From: DATFVB01 sp963714035
GTDB taxonomy: Bacteria > Acidobacteriota > Thermoanaerobaculia > UBA5066 > DATFVB01
Reading direction: 5' to 3'
NCBI GenBank assembly: GCA_963714035.1
Contig: OY970224.1
Location: forward strand, 1,426,001-1,490,000
Length of the DNA: 64,000 nt
Shown: one piece after another, positions 34,661 through 44,020 of the stretch
Layout: the number at the start of each line of letters is the position of its first letter
How positions within the stretch are numbered: position 1 is the stretch's first letter
Notes under the pieces: generated by a model
Told to the model about the DNA's origin: nothing
Database searches by the model: none
The model's input: only the letters and a program-made list of their open reading frames with translations
Program-made: the position numbers and the translations under genes

Positions 34661-36006
34661 TTCCGGGGTGACGCGGCGAACCGGTCCATGAAATGGGTCG
34701 AGAGGCGCCCTTCCTGGAAGTCCTTCTCCTCGAGGATCCGGCGGTGGACGGGGATCGTCGTCTTCACCCCTTCGATCACGAAGAAATCGAGCGCCCGGCG
34801 CCCGCGGGCGATCGCCTCAGCCCGGTCCTTGCCGCGCACGATGAGCTTGGCGATCATCGAGTCGTAGTGCGGCGGGATCACGTATCCCTGGTACGCCGCC
34901 GTGTCGACGCGCACGCCGGTCCCCCCCGGCGGGTGAAAGACGGTGAGCCGCCCCGGCGACGGGGTGAACTTCTCGGGGTCCTCGGCGTTGATCCGGAACT
35001 CGATCGCGTGCCCTCGGGCGCGGATCTCCTTTTCCCCGAAAGAAAGCGGCTCCCCCGCCGCGACCGAGATCTGTTCCTTGACGAGATCGAATCCGGTGAC
35101 CTCTTCCGTCACCGGGTGCTCGACCTGGATGCGCGTGTTCATTTCCATGAAATAGAACTGGCCGTCCGCGTCCAGGAGGAACTCGATCGTTCCCGCTCCC
35201 GTGTAACTCACCGCCTTCGCCGCCTTCATCGCCGCCTCGCCCATGCGCGCGCGGAGGCCGTCGTCGACGGCGACCGAAGGAGACTCCTCGAGGAGCTTCT
35301 GGTGGCGCCGCTGGATCGAGCACTCCCGCTCGCCGAGGTGGACGACTCTGCCGAACCGGTCCCCGAAGATCTGGAACTCGATGTGTCGCGGCGCGGTCAG
35401 GTACTTCTCGAGGTAGATCTCGGCGTTCCCGAACGCTTTTTCCGCCTCGCCCCGCGCGATCTCGTAGAACGAAGCGAGGTCGCGTTCGTTCTGCGCGACG
35501 CGCATCCCGCGCCCTCCCCCTCCGGCCGAGGCCTTCAGGATCACGGGGTAGCCGATCCGTCGCGCGAGCTCGACCGCCTCGTCCAGCGTTTCGAGGGCGC
35601 CGGAGGATCCCGGGAGCGTCGGAACCCCCGCCTTCGCCATCGTCGTCCGCGCGAGCGCCTTGTCGCCCATCGTGCGGATCGCCTCGGGGCTCGGCCCGAT
35701 GAACGCGATCCGGCAGTCCGCGAGGATTTCGGCGAAGCGGGAATTCTCCGACAGGAAACCGTAGCCGGGATGGATCGCGTCCGCCTCGGTGATCTCGGCC
35801 GCGGACACGATCGACGCGACGTTGAGATACGAGGCGGAAGGGGGATATGGACCGATGCAGACGTCTTCGTCGGCGTAGCGGACGTGGAGCGCTTCCCGGT
35901 CCGCCTCGCTGTACACCGCGACCGTTCGGATGCCGAGCTCGCGGCACGCCGAGATCACCCGCAGCGCGATTTCGCCGCGGTTGGCGACGAGGATCTTCTT
36001 AAACAT
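34657..36006 (-). CDS. accC: Acetyl-CoA carboxylase, biotin carboxylase subunit
   Basis: This 449-residue enzyme carboxylates biotin on AccB using ATP and bicarbonate, the first step of fatty acid synthesis. MFKKILVANRGEIALRV opens the N-domain. The ATP-grasp loop is KASAGGGGRGM, and EMNTRIQVEHPVTE with the catalytic region follows. Length is typical. It lies 165 bases after accB, so the two are probably one transcript. Confidence 0.96.
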   Translation of the reverse strand: MFKKILVANRGEIALRVISACRELGIRTVAVYSEADREALHVRYADEDVCIGPYPPSASYLNVASIVSAAEITEADAIHPGYGFLSENSRFAEILADCRIAFIGPSPEAIRTMGDKALARTTMAKAGVPTLPGSSGALETLDEAVELARRIGYPVILKASAGGGGRGMRVAQNERDLASFYEIARGEAEKAFGNAEIYLEKYLTAPRHIEFQIFGDRFGRVVHLGERECSIQRRHQKLLEESPSVAVDDGLRARMGEAAMKAAKAVSYTGAGTIEFLLDADGQFYFMEMNTRIQVEHPVTEEVTGFDLVKEQISVAAGEPLSFGEKEIRARGHAIEFRINAEDPEKFTPSPGRLTVFHPPGGTGVRVDTAAYQGYVIPPHYDSMIAKLIVRGKDRAEAIARGRRALDFFVIEGVKTTIPVHRRILEEKDFQEGRLSTHFMDRFAASPRK

Positions 36007-36044
36007 TCAAACGGTGAGCGGCGGAATTCCCGGGGGCGACACGG

Positions 36045-36125
36045 TCCCGTTTCGAATTCTGGTCATTCGGGCTTCGAGATCGATTCGGATTTCGAGATTC
36101 GTGCTTCGACTTTCCGAGAGGCTCG
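36045..36125. repeat. Degenerate TTCGGATT-type short-repeat tract 1
   Basis: The accB-accC gap holds loosely repeated units of about 7-9 bases (TTCGAATTC, TTCGGGCTTCGAGAT, TTCGGATTTCGAGATTCG), less G+C-rich than its surroundings. The same style recurs at 47308-47525. Confidence 0.5.
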
Positions 36126-36171
36126 CTCCAAACGGGGAAGTTCCGAAACCCCGATGCCGGCACGGACTCCC

Positions 36172-36663
36172 TCAAGAGATCTTGATCGCGAAGAGCTTCT
36201 CGCCGTACTCGACCGGCTGTCCGTTCTGCGGGAAGACCTTCACGATCTCGCCGGCCACGTCGGACTCGATCTCGTTCATGAGCTTCATCGCCTCGATGAT
36301 GCAGAGGATCTTGTTCTTCTCGACGCGGTCGCCCGGCGACACGAACGGCGCGGATTCGGGAGAGGCGGCGGGGTAGAAGGTCCCGACGATCGGCGAAACG
36401 ATGTAGTGAAGAGTGTCCTCGACCGGCTCCGCCCGCTCCGGGGACGCGACGGCCGCCTCGCCGCCGGCGGGCGGCAGCGCCGCCGCGGCCGGCGACCGCA
36501 TCGCCTCGGGAAGCCCGGAGAAATAGACGGGCGTCCCGCCGTTGGAATCCCCGCGATGCCCTTCGATTCGGAGCCGGAAACCGGAACGCTCGATCTCGAC
36601 TCCCGAAAGGTTCTTTTCGGCGACGAGGTCGATCAGCTCCTTGATCTCCTTGAAGGAAAGCAT
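36172..36663 (-). CDS. accB: Acetyl-CoA carboxylase biotin carboxyl carrier protein
   Basis: This 163-residue protein has an N-terminal helical segment (SFKEIKELIDLVAEKNL) and an Ala/Pro linker (residues about 55-85). The C-terminal biotinyl domain carries the biotin lysine K127 in IIEAMKLMNEI. It works with accC next door; the carboxyltransferase genes are not in the window. The ATG overlaps the Roadblock stop by one base. Confidence 0.95.
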   Translation of the reverse strand: MLSFKEIKELIDLVAEKNLSGVEIERSGFRLRIEGHRGDSNGGTPVYFSGLPEAMRSPAAAALPPAGGEAAVASPERAEPVEDTLHYIVSPIVGTFYPAASPESAPFVSPGDRVEKNKILCIIEAMKLMNEIESDVAGEIVKVFPQNGQPVEYGEKLFAIKIS

Positions 36664-37028
36664 CACACCAGCTCTTTTTCCAGCACGGAAGCCGCCTTCC
36701 GCGCTTCGAATCGGGCGCGCCCGGAGTTCCCCTCGGGGGACAAAAGGATCAGGAGATAATACTCGGAAGTCACGGCGGAGAGCACGATCGTCGCCCGATC
36801 GGACTGCACGACGAACTGGCGGATGGTGGCCGCCTCGAGGCCGAGATCGGCCGCGCTCAGATGGCTGAGGAGCCCGGTCAGCTCGGCCGACACGCTCTCG
36901 AGAACCGAGTCTTCCGCGGGGATGACGGAGTCGATCGCGATGCCGTCCCGGCCGATCAACGAAACCCCGTGGAGCCCCTCCACGCGCTCGGCGAACTGCA
37001 TCAACGTCTCGCGAAAGATATCGGTCAT
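36663..37028 (-). CDS. Roadblock/LC7-domain protein
   Basis: This 121-residue single-domain protein has the family pattern VEGLHGVSLIGRDGIAIDS, then LLSHLSAADLGL and a final IVLSAVTSEYYLLILLSPEGN strand pair. Bacterial members usually act as co-regulators of MglA-like small GTPases in polarity and motility. No GTPase gene is nearby; the direct coupling is to accB, which is unusual. Confidence 0.88.
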   Translation of the reverse strand: MTDIFRETLMQFAERVEGLHGVSLIGRDGIAIDSVIPAEDSVLESVSAELTGLLSHLSAADLGLEAATIRQFVVQSDRATIVLSAVTSEYYLLILLSPEGNSGRARFEARKAASVLEKELV

Positions 37029-37035
37029 ATGTCGG

Positions 37036-37545
37036 CCTCGCGGCTCGCGCCGGCGGCGCTCGACCGCTGCGGCCTCCCCGGTCGCGGACCTCCTCCACGC
37101 CGGGGCTCGCTCGCAAGCGCGCTTCGCTTTCGTCCCGGCGCGGAGACTTTCCGCGACCGGACCTCCGCCGCTCCGGCCTCCGTCCCTCGACGGCTACGGC
37201 GCCCCCGGCCCCGGACTCCCGTTCCCGACCTCGCGGACCTCGGATCGGGAACGGCGACCCTAAGACCCTCGCGGCTCGCGCCGGCGGCGCTCGACCGCTG
37301 CGGCCTCCCCGGTCGCGGACCTCCTCCACGCCGGGGCTCGCTCGCAAGCGCGCTTCGCTTTCGTCCCGGCGCGGAGACTTTCCGCGACCGGACCTCCGCC
37401 GCTCCGGCCTCCGTCCCTCGACGGCTACGGCGCCCCCGGCCCCGGACTCCCGTTCCCGACCTCGCGGACCTCGGATCGGGAACGGCGACCCTAAGACCCT
37501 CGCGGCTCGCGCCGGCGGCGCTCGACCGCTGCGGCCTCCCCGGCT
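37036..37545. repeat. 231-bp tandem repeat, about 2.2 copies
   Basis: The block CCTCGCGGCTCGCGCCGGCG starts at 37036, 37267 and 37498, an exact period of 231 bases, with almost no differences between copies. Parts (CGCGGACCTCCTCC, GGAGACTTTCCGCG, CTCGACGGCTACGGCGCCCC) resemble the family found after tRNA-Val. The period is a multiple of three, so frames stay open, but no ribosome site or domain supports a protein. Confidence 0.85.
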
Positions 37546-37578
37546 TTCGGCGGGCAGCCGACCCCACGAATTCAAGGG

Positions 37579-38694
37579 TCACGCGGACTCCGATGCCAGG
37601 TTCGCCTTCATGCGCTCGAGCCATGCCTCGAGAGCGCGTCGGCGCCGGCTCCGCGGATCGGTGGTTTCGGCGGAGTCGCCCCGCACGGCGGCGAGCCGGC
37701 GCACGAGGCTCTCGTCCCCGGGATGCTCTTCGGCCAGCCGCTCGTAGATTCGGCGCGCTTCTTCCCGGAAACCCTGTTTCTCGTAGAGCTCCGCGAGCGT
37801 CCGTGACGGCGGCAGCTCCGGCGGCGGCTCCCGTTCTTCCGCGGGGGTCGTCGGCCGGGCGAGCTCTTCCGGCTCGGCGAACGAGTCGGGGACCGGAACG
37901 CCAGGACGGGTCTCCGATGAGAGCGGCGTTTCGTCCGGTTCGGCGCCGCGGACGATCAGATCGGGCACGGTGATGTCGGCGAGGGACTCGGGCGCCGGGG
38001 GCGCCCACTCCGGAGCTGGCTCGGCGGGCTCCGCGGCCGGGCGGACGGGAGCGGCAGCGCCGGCCTCCGCCGACGCGGTCCCTGGCGCAACAAGCTCGGC
38101 GGCCGGTGTGGGCTCCGGCGAGAACTCGAGCGTCGAGAGCGATCTCGTCGCGGCCGGATCGAAGCGAAACTCCGCCGACGAATCGGAGAAATTGATCGGA
38201 TCGAACATCCTCGCTTCCGCCGGGGCGGAGGCGGGCGGCGCCGCCGGCTTCGGAATCTCGGGTTTCGACTCCCTCTCGAGCGCCGCGAGCCGCTCGTCGA
38301 CCGACCGATCTCCCGAGAGGGCGCGGTAGAGCTTGTACTTCTTGACCGCTTCGACCGTGTCTCCCCGCCTCGCGTAGAGATCCGCGAGGGCCTTCGCCGC
38401 GACGAGATTCTCCCGGTCGGCGGCGAGGACCCCGGCGAAGGCTTCGATCGCCTCCTCGTCCCGGCCCATTTCGTGGAAGAGCCGCGCGATCGCAATCCGC
38501 GCCGAGAGGTAGGTCGGATGCGCTTCCAGACCCGTGCGCAGGGTGGCAAGGGCGTCGCCGAACCGTCCGGCGCGGCGGTATTCCTCGGCGAGACCGACGA
38601 AGATGCGCGAACCCGGCATCGCGGCCATCCGCTTCTCCAGGTCCCGGATTCGAGCCTCGGCCAGGGGGTCCGCCATGGCCCGGTATTCTCTCAT
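37579..38694 (-). CDS. TPR-repeat protein with long Pro/Ala/Glu linker
   Basis: This protein has about 371 residues. N-terminal TPR repeats (about residues 15-150) include GLAEEYRRAGRFGDALATLR and ALADLYARRGDTVEAVKKY. A ~150-residue acidic Pro-rich linker leads to a final TPR-like helix pair, ELYEKQGFREEARRIYERLAE. It has no signal peptide. ATG at 38676 is an alternative start. It follows the terminator of the pil operon, so it is probably a separate unit. Its role is unknown. Confidence 0.75.
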   Translation of the reverse strand: MREYRAMADPLAEARIRDLEKRMAAMPGSRIFVGLAEEYRRAGRFGDALATLRTGLEAHPTYLSARIAIARLFHEMGRDEEAIEAFAGVLAADRENLVAAKALADLYARRGDTVEAVKKYKLYRALSGDRSVDERLAALERESKPEIPKPAAPPASAPAEARMFDPINFSDSSAEFRFDPAATRSLSTLEFSPEPTPAAELVAPGTASAEAGAAAPVRPAAEPAEPAPEWAPPAPESLADITVPDLIVRGAEPDETPLSSETRPGVPVPDSFAEPEELARPTTPAEEREPPPELPPSRTLAELYEKQGFREEARRIYERLAEEHPGDESLVRRLAAVRGDSAETTDPRSRRRRALEAWLERMKANLASESA

Positions 38695-38704
38695 CAAACC
38701 CCGG

Positions 38705-38740
38705 CCCAAAAAGAAGCCGCCCCCGGGGCCGGGGGCGGCG
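38705..38740 (-). terminator. Intrinsic terminator of the pil/lipoprotein operon
   Basis: On the minus strand GCCGCCCCCGG pairs with CCGGGGGCGGC and is followed by TTCTTTTTGG. It lies about 25 bases after the stop of the IPT lipoprotein gene. Confidence 0.85.
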
Positions 38741-38764
38741 AGAGGAGAAACGTCAGGTGGGAGT

Positions 38765-40624
38765 CTAGGGCAGAGGGGTGACCGTCACGGTTACCGCTGT
38801 GCTTGCGTTACCACACTGGTCGGTCGCCACAAGCGTTGCCGTTCCGCAGTTTGCAGTCGTGCAGTGGAATGTGACCGCTTGGGTGCAGCTAGACGAAGCA
38901 GCCGGTGTCGGCGCCGCTCCGGTCGATTCTGAGAAAGTCCACGAGCACGAAAGAGAACCTGTTCCGCCAGTCGAACTGGAACTGAATGTCACGACCCCTC
39001 CGGCGCTCAGCACGGGGGTTGCAATTGCCGCTGTCGGAGCACCAGCCGACGGAGTTGTATTGGCGAAATTGAACGTCGTAAAGCAGCCCGTTATCGTGTT
39101 CGTCAGAGTCACGGTCGTGCTCGACAGACAAATATCCGGCGTGATCGTCATCGTGACCGTATCCGTGCCGTTGGTCTCCGAAGGCATAACGTTGGAAACG
39201 ACCGTGTGACCGGTCGCGGTCACGCTAAGCGCACCCGTATTGCCATTCGGGAAGAATCCGGTGCCCCGCACAGTAACGTTGGGCGTAGGGACTCCGCCGG
39301 GCCCACCGGTGGGCGACGCAGCGCCCGAAATCGTCGGCCCAACCGTGATAAACGCCCCAGGTGCCGTCGCCGTTTCTCCGTCAGAGAGCAGAGTCACGGC
39401 AATACTCGCGGAACCCGACGTGCATCCGCCGGAACCCGCTGGCGGCTTGGCGAGGATCTGCGTTCCGGTGACGGAAATCACGGTTCCCTGAACTCCGCCG
39501 AACGTGACGATGAGCGGAGCCACGAATCCCTGTCCGGTGATCGTCACGACCGTCGAGGAGTCTCCGTGGTCCGGCGTGAAGGCGAAAATCGACATCCCGA
39601 CCGTGTACGTGTACGTGACGGGGCCGCCCGTGCAGGTCGACCCGGCGCAATTCACTTCCTTGACCGTCACGTCGACGTTCTGCGGGAAGGCCGTGTCGGG
39701 TCCCTGTGCGTTCGCAGGCGGCGTGATCGCGATGATCTGGTCCGGCGAAACCGAGACCACCTGGGCTTCGAGCGTCCCGCCGAAGAAGACCTGGACGGGC
39801 GCCGAGAATCCGCTTCCGACGATCGTGACGCGCGTCCCGCCGATCTTCGTTCCCGAGGACGGAAGGATCGCCGTCACGACGGGCTCGCTCGAGGCCGTGT
39901 ACGTGAAGCAGCTGGGCGACGTGAGCGTCTGCCCGTTCAAAACCACGTCCACCTCGACCGGCGTGGCCGGAAGGCCGTTCAACTCCGGGAAGGCCGGCGT
40001 GGTCACGCTGATCTGGGAATCGGTGACCGCCGTGATGATCCCCTGATGCACGACGCCGCCCGAGCGGAAGAACACCCGGACGTTGGCCGCCGTCGTCCCG
40101 AAACCGCCGCCGCTGATCGTGATCGGCGTTCCGCCCGTCGTGGGCCCCGTGTGCGGCGTCGCGCAGACGGAGATGAAGGGACCGGTCGGTTCACCATTGG
40201 ACTGGAAGTTCACGACGGTCGAGTTAGTCTGCGTGTGCGTGCCGATCGTCACCCGGCCGGTCACGGTCGCGGGTCCGACGTTGTTGCTGCAGATCGTCGT
40301 CGCCGCGATACCACCGTCGGTCGTCTCGAGGGAAATCGTCTGGAGGCCGTTCTGCCCGAACGTACCGAATGTCGTCGACAGGTTGACGGGAGTCCCCGCA
40401 GGAACGGGGACGTTGTTCTGTTTGACCATAACGGTGACGAGCGAACAGTTTCCCTGAATCGGGCTGGGTGGATTTGCCTTGAGGTCGATCGTGAGACCGT
40501 TCGACCCGGGACCGCCGGGGTTCGGCGTGCTCGTCGGCCCAGGGCTGTCCGCGGAGCAGCCGGCCATGAGCCCGGCGGCGGCGATCGCCGCGAGGGCCAC
40601 GATTCGGTTCAACGTCAGACGCAT
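38765..40624 (-). CDS. IPT/TIG-repeat lipoprotein at the end of the pil operon
   Basis: This 619-residue protein starts at an ATG with a strong ribosome site (AAGGAGG). A lipobox (GLMAGCSAD) follows the signal peptide. An Ig-like domain (residues ~40-140) is followed by at least three IPT/TIG domains, marked by PTTGGTPITISGGGF, GTKIGGTRVTIVGSGFSAP and GDSSTVVTITGQGFVAP. Cys-rich beta domains follow to the end. It is probably exposed on the outer membrane or surface. The gap to the preceding lipoprotein gene is 49 bases, and the operon terminator follows. Confidence 0.85.
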   Translation of the reverse strand: MRLTLNRIVALAAIAAAGLMAGCSADSPGPTSTPNPGGPGSNGLTIDLKANPPSPIQGNCSLVTVMVKQNNVPVPAGTPVNLSTTFGTFGQNGLQTISLETTDGGIAATTICSNNVGPATVTGRVTIGTHTQTNSTVVNFQSNGEPTGPFISVCATPHTGPTTGGTPITISGGGFGTTAANVRVFFRSGGVVHQGIITAVTDSQISVTTPAFPELNGLPATPVEVDVVLNGQTLTSPSCFTYTASSEPVVTAILPSSGTKIGGTRVTIVGSGFSAPVQVFFGGTLEAQVVSVSPDQIIAITPPANAQGPDTAFPQNVDVTVKEVNCAGSTCTGGPVTYTYTVGMSIFAFTPDHGDSSTVVTITGQGFVAPLIVTFGGVQGTVISVTGTQILAKPPAGSGGCTSGSASIAVTLLSDGETATAPGAFITVGPTISGAASPTGGPGGVPTPNVTVRGTGFFPNGNTGALSVTATGHTVVSNVMPSETNGTDTVTMTITPDICLSSTTVTLTNTITGCFTTFNFANTTPSAGAPTAAIATPVLSAGGVVTFSSSSTGGTGSLSCSWTFSESTGAAPTPAASSSCTQAVTFHCTTANCGTATLVATDQCGNASTAVTVTVTPLP

Positions 40625-40673
40625 GGGCGCCTCCTTGGGTTTCGGGCTGTTCGCTTCGCGCATGTGCATCCTT

Positions 40674-41243
40674 CTAGGCCGCGCTGAAAAGGACGAAGAT
40701 GCCGAGAGTCGCCGGGTCGCTCGCGACCCGGGTTCCCGCGACCGTCTCGCCGTAGAAGGTGACGGTGATGCCGAGGTGGATCGTCGGCTGGCCCGTTTCC
40801 GTGTCGATCCCGCCGTTGAACGGCAGGAGCTGGTCGAACGGCGACTCCTGCACGGCGGCCGGCGTCATCACGGGGTAATTGCTGAGCGTGATCGAGCCGT
40901 TGAACGGAATCGTGCCGCCGACGGCGAACGTCGCGTCCGGAGGCACTTTCGTCCCGCCGTCCAGCCGCGTGTAGTGGACCGTGTAGGTCTGCAGCTCGAT
41001 CGTCTGGAAGCCGTTCGGGTCGGTGACGCCGGTCTGCTTGGCGTGGCTCGTGACGACCATGCTCGTGAGCTGGAGAGGCACGTTCAGCGCGATGTTGAAC
41101 GTCAGCGGCTGCGCCGCCCCCGTGACGAGATTCGTCGTCATGTAGACCGGCGATTCCGTCTCTCCTTGCTTGTTCGTGCAGCCGACCGCGAACGGCAGCA
41201 ACGCGGCGGCGAGGATCAGGGCGCGGGAGATTGTTGGTTTCAT
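40674..41243 (-). CDS. Small lipoprotein downstream of pilQ
   Basis: This 189-residue protein has a lipobox (LPFAVGCTNK). The mature part is rich in beta strands (PLTFNIALNVPLQLTSMVV, IHLGITVTFYGETVAG) without a recognised family. It starts 11 bases after pilQ, so it is very likely co-transcribed with the secretin. It may be a pilotin-like or pilus-associated lipoprotein; this is inference from position. Confidence 0.8.
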   Translation of the reverse strand: MKPTISRALILAAALLPFAVGCTNKQGETESPVYMTTNLVTGAAQPLTFNIALNVPLQLTSMVVTSHAKQTGVTDPNGFQTIELQTYTVHYTRLDGGTKVPPDATFAVGGTIPFNGSITLSNYPVMTPAAVQESPFDQLLPFNGGIDTETGQPTIHLGITVTFYGETVAGTRVASDPATLGIFVLFSAA

Positions 41244-41254
41244 CGTGAGCTCCC

Positions 41255-44020
41255 TCAGTGAATGATCCGCGGCGTGATGAAAATCAGGAGCTCGTCGTGG
41301 TTTTCGAGCTTCTGCTTCGTTCGGAACAGGTTCCCGATGATCGGGAGCTTCCCGAGACCCGGCACGTAGTTGTAGCTGTCGTTGTCGTTCATCTGGAAGA
41401 TGCCGCCGATGACCGCCGTGCCGCCGTCCTTCACGATGATCTTCGTGCGCGCCTGGCGGATCGAGAGCGGAACGTTGCCGCCTCCCTGGATCTGCACGCC
41501 CGGCGCCGGCTCGCGCTTCTGGATGTTGACCTGCATGAGGATCGTGCCCTCGGCGGTGATCTGCGGGGTGACCTGCAGCTGCAGCGTGGCGTCGACGTAG
41601 AGCACCGACGTGGTGTTGTTGACGGTCGTCTGGACGGGGATCTGCAGACCCGTCTGGATCGAGGCCGACTCGTTGGTCATCGCGGCGACCCTCGGCGACG
41701 AGATGATCTTCACGAGGCCCTGGTTCTCGGCCGCGTTCAGCGCGATGTCGAGGTTGAAGGTGTCGAGGACGTTTCCGAGCCGGAGCGCGAGCCCGGTCGT
41801 CGTGGGCTGCGCGGTGCCGTCCGGGCGCGTGAACACGGTCCCGGCGAGGTTCCCGTTGTTCGGGAAGACGAGGTTCGTCGTGTTGCCGTGCGCCGCGTCG
41901 GCGACTCCGGAAAATCCCCAGTTGACGCCGAGCGTGTGGCCGAACGTCTTCGTGGTCTCGACGATCCGGGATTCGATGATCACCTGCTCCGTCGGCCGGT
42001 CGAGATTCTCGAGGAGCTGCAGCACCGTCGGCATGTAGTCCTGGATCTCCCGGATGATCAGGGTATTGGTGCGCTCGTCGACGATCACGTCGCCGCGAGG
42101 GGACATCACCCGCTTGAGCGTTCCCGCCGCCTGGCCGACGTTGGCGTAGGAAAGCCGCTTGATGACGGTCTTCGTCGGAAGCGACGCCTGCCGGGCCGCG
42201 TCGAGCGCGGCGCGCTGCTGCTCCTCGTTCTGGAGCTTGCCGGTCGTCGCGATCCGCATGACGTTGTTTTCGATGATGTAGCCGAGGTTGTTCTGTTTGA
42301 GGATCAGCTCGAGCGCCTGGTCCCAGGGCACGTTGTCGAGCTTCACGGTCGCCTGGCCGTGCACGTCGGGATCGATCACGATGTTCAGGCCGGTCAGCTC
42401 GGAGATCGTCCGGAACACGTCCTTGATGTCGGCGTCCTTGAGGTCGAGCGAGATCGGTTCCCCGGTGTACTGCGTCTCGCCGCCGCCGACGGTGCGCGAT
42501 TTGTAGGTGTTGGCCAGCTCCTGCCGGTCGGTCGGCTTCTCCTGGGCGTCCAGCATCACCTCGGCCGACTCGAAGAGCGGGTCTTCGGAGGTTCGGGGCT
42601 TCGTCGCCGGCGCCGGAGCGGCCGCGGCGGCGGTGGTGGTCTCCGCGGGCTTGGGCCGCGGCACCTTCTTCGCCTCCAGGATTCCATGCGGGCGCTTCCC
42701 GGCCGGGATCGAATCGACGGACGGGCCGGTCGCGAAATGGGCGATCGACGTGTCGTCGGGATCGGTGGTCTTGGGCGTTTCCTTCGCCGCGGCAGGTGCC
42801 GGCGGCGGGGCGGCGGCGACCTTCACGGGTTCCTTCGGAAGCTCCATGGTGGTTTTCGGCGCTGGCGCCGGAGCCGCGGTGGCGGCGGCGGGGGCGGTCT
42901 CGTGCGAAGGGACGGTCGTCGGTTCGGCCGGAGGGGACGCGGCGGCGACGCTCGTGCGGGAGACCGCGGGCGCCGGCGCGGCGGGAGGAGCCGAGGCGGC
43001 AGCCGACGGGGCCGCGATGCCGTCGCCGAGGCGGACGAGCAGACGCTCGCCGTCACGCTCCGTCCGATAGGGGCGGGAGCGGTCGAGATCGATCACGACG
43101 CGCGCGACTTTCGGCGACGTGCGGTACTGGGAAATTCGCGCGCGGAGCACCGGACCCGTTCCCGGAACGACCCGCTGGTGCACGTCGCTCCGGACCCCGG
43201 CGACGTCGAGCACGATCCGCGGCGGATTCTCGAGCGCGAAGTCCTGGACCTCGAGGGCGCCGTCGCCGAGCAGCGAGACGATTGCGGATGACGCGTTTCC
43301 GGAGACGTCGACCCGCTCGAGAGAGCGCGCGGCCTCGCCGCGAGGCACGTTGGCCGGAACCGCGGCCGGCGCGGAGACCGGCAGGTCGACGGCGGTGACG
43401 ACCGCCGGCTTCGGCGCGGGCGCCTCGGCCGGAGAAGACTTCGCCGTCGCTTCGGCCGTCTGGACCGACGCGGCCGTCTCGGGAGCGGGCGCCGCCGCTT
43501 CGGCGGTCTTCTCGGCGTCGAAGCCGACGGCGAGCGAGCGGCCCTGCGAAGCGATCTCGAATTTCGCCCCGGGCCGATGCTGGATGGTGATCCGGGTCTG
43601 GCGATGGCCGAGCTCCTCGATCGGCTCGACGGTCAGCCGGGTGACGAGGCCTCCCTCGACGGCGGGCGCGACGAACGCGTCCGCGGGGTGCGCTCCGGAA
43701 AGATCGATCACGAGCGTGTCGGGCTTCGGCTCGTAGGACGTGTAGAGAAGCGGCGAGTCGGCGTTCAGCACGATGCGGGCGCCGTCGGCGTCCTGGCTGA
43801 AGGCGGCGGAATCGATCGTCGCGGAGGGTCGGTTCGCGAGAGCGGGGGCGGCCGCGGCGGCGGGCGCCGGCTCGGCCGCCGCGGTTTCGGGGGCGGTTGC
43901 CGAGTGCGTCGAGGAACACGCGACGGCGACGAGCCACCCCAGGGCGAGCGCCGCGTACCCGAGTTTTCGTGGTTGCATCATTCCTCCCGTTTTCCCGAAT
44001 CCCTTCCCCCGGACGGTCAT
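41255..44020 (-). CDS. pilQ: Type IV pilus outer-membrane secretin
   Basis: This 921-residue protein forms the outer-membrane pore for pilus extension. It has a signal region with a lipobox-like LVAVACSS, two AMIN domains (about residues 65-170 and 235-330) and a long Ala/Pro linker. An STN/N0 domain follows with GEPISLDLKDADIKDVFRTI and VPWDQALELILKQNNLGY, then an N1 domain and a secretin domain (QGLVKIISSPRV, VIGGIFQMNDND, LGKLPIIGNLF). The start in the ATGA overlap with pilP is chosen; ATG pairs at 43981/43978 follow GGGAGG and are possible. Confidence 0.95.
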   Translation of the reverse strand: MTVRGKGFGKTGGMMQPRKLGYAALALGWLVAVACSSTHSATAPETAAAEPAPAAAAAPALANRPSATIDSAAFSQDADGARIVLNADSPLLYTSYEPKPDTLVIDLSGAHPADAFVAPAVEGGLVTRLTVEPIEELGHRQTRITIQHRPGAKFEIASQGRSLAVGFDAEKTAEAAAPAPETAASVQTAEATAKSSPAEAPAPKPAVVTAVDLPVSAPAAVPANVPRGEAARSLERVDVSGNASSAIVSLLGDGALEVQDFALENPPRIVLDVAGVRSDVHQRVVPGTGPVLRARISQYRTSPKVARVVIDLDRSRPYRTERDGERLLVRLGDGIAAPSAAASAPPAAPAPAVSRTSVAAASPPAEPTTVPSHETAPAAATAAPAPAPKTTMELPKEPVKVAAAPPPAPAAAKETPKTTDPDDTSIAHFATGPSVDSIPAGKRPHGILEAKKVPRPKPAETTTAAAAAPAPATKPRTSEDPLFESAEVMLDAQEKPTDRQELANTYKSRTVGGGETQYTGEPISLDLKDADIKDVFRTISELTGLNIVIDPDVHGQATVKLDNVPWDQALELILKQNNLGYIIENNVMRIATTGKLQNEEQQRAALDAARQASLPTKTVIKRLSYANVGQAAGTLKRVMSPRGDVIVDERTNTLIIREIQDYMPTVLQLLENLDRPTEQVIIESRIVETTKTFGHTLGVNWGFSGVADAAHGNTTNLVFPNNGNLAGTVFTRPDGTAQPTTTGLALRLGNVLDTFNLDIALNAAENQGLVKIISSPRVAAMTNESASIQTGLQIPVQTTVNNTTSVLYVDATLQLQVTPQITAEGTILMQVNIQKREPAPGVQIQGGGNVPLSIRQARTKIIVKDGGTAVIGGIFQMNDNDSYNYVPGLGKLPIIGNLFRTKQKLENHDELLIFITPRIIH

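Noticed and set aside
37036..37545. The 231-bp repeat, and the 287-bp array at 21158-22450, considered as CRISPR
   Set aside because: Repeats are far too long, there are no short unique spacers, and no cas genes are present.
36823..38008. Long frames through the 231-bp repeat on both strands
   Set aside because: They arise because the period is a multiple of three; translations are Arg/Pro-rich with no domain and no start signal.
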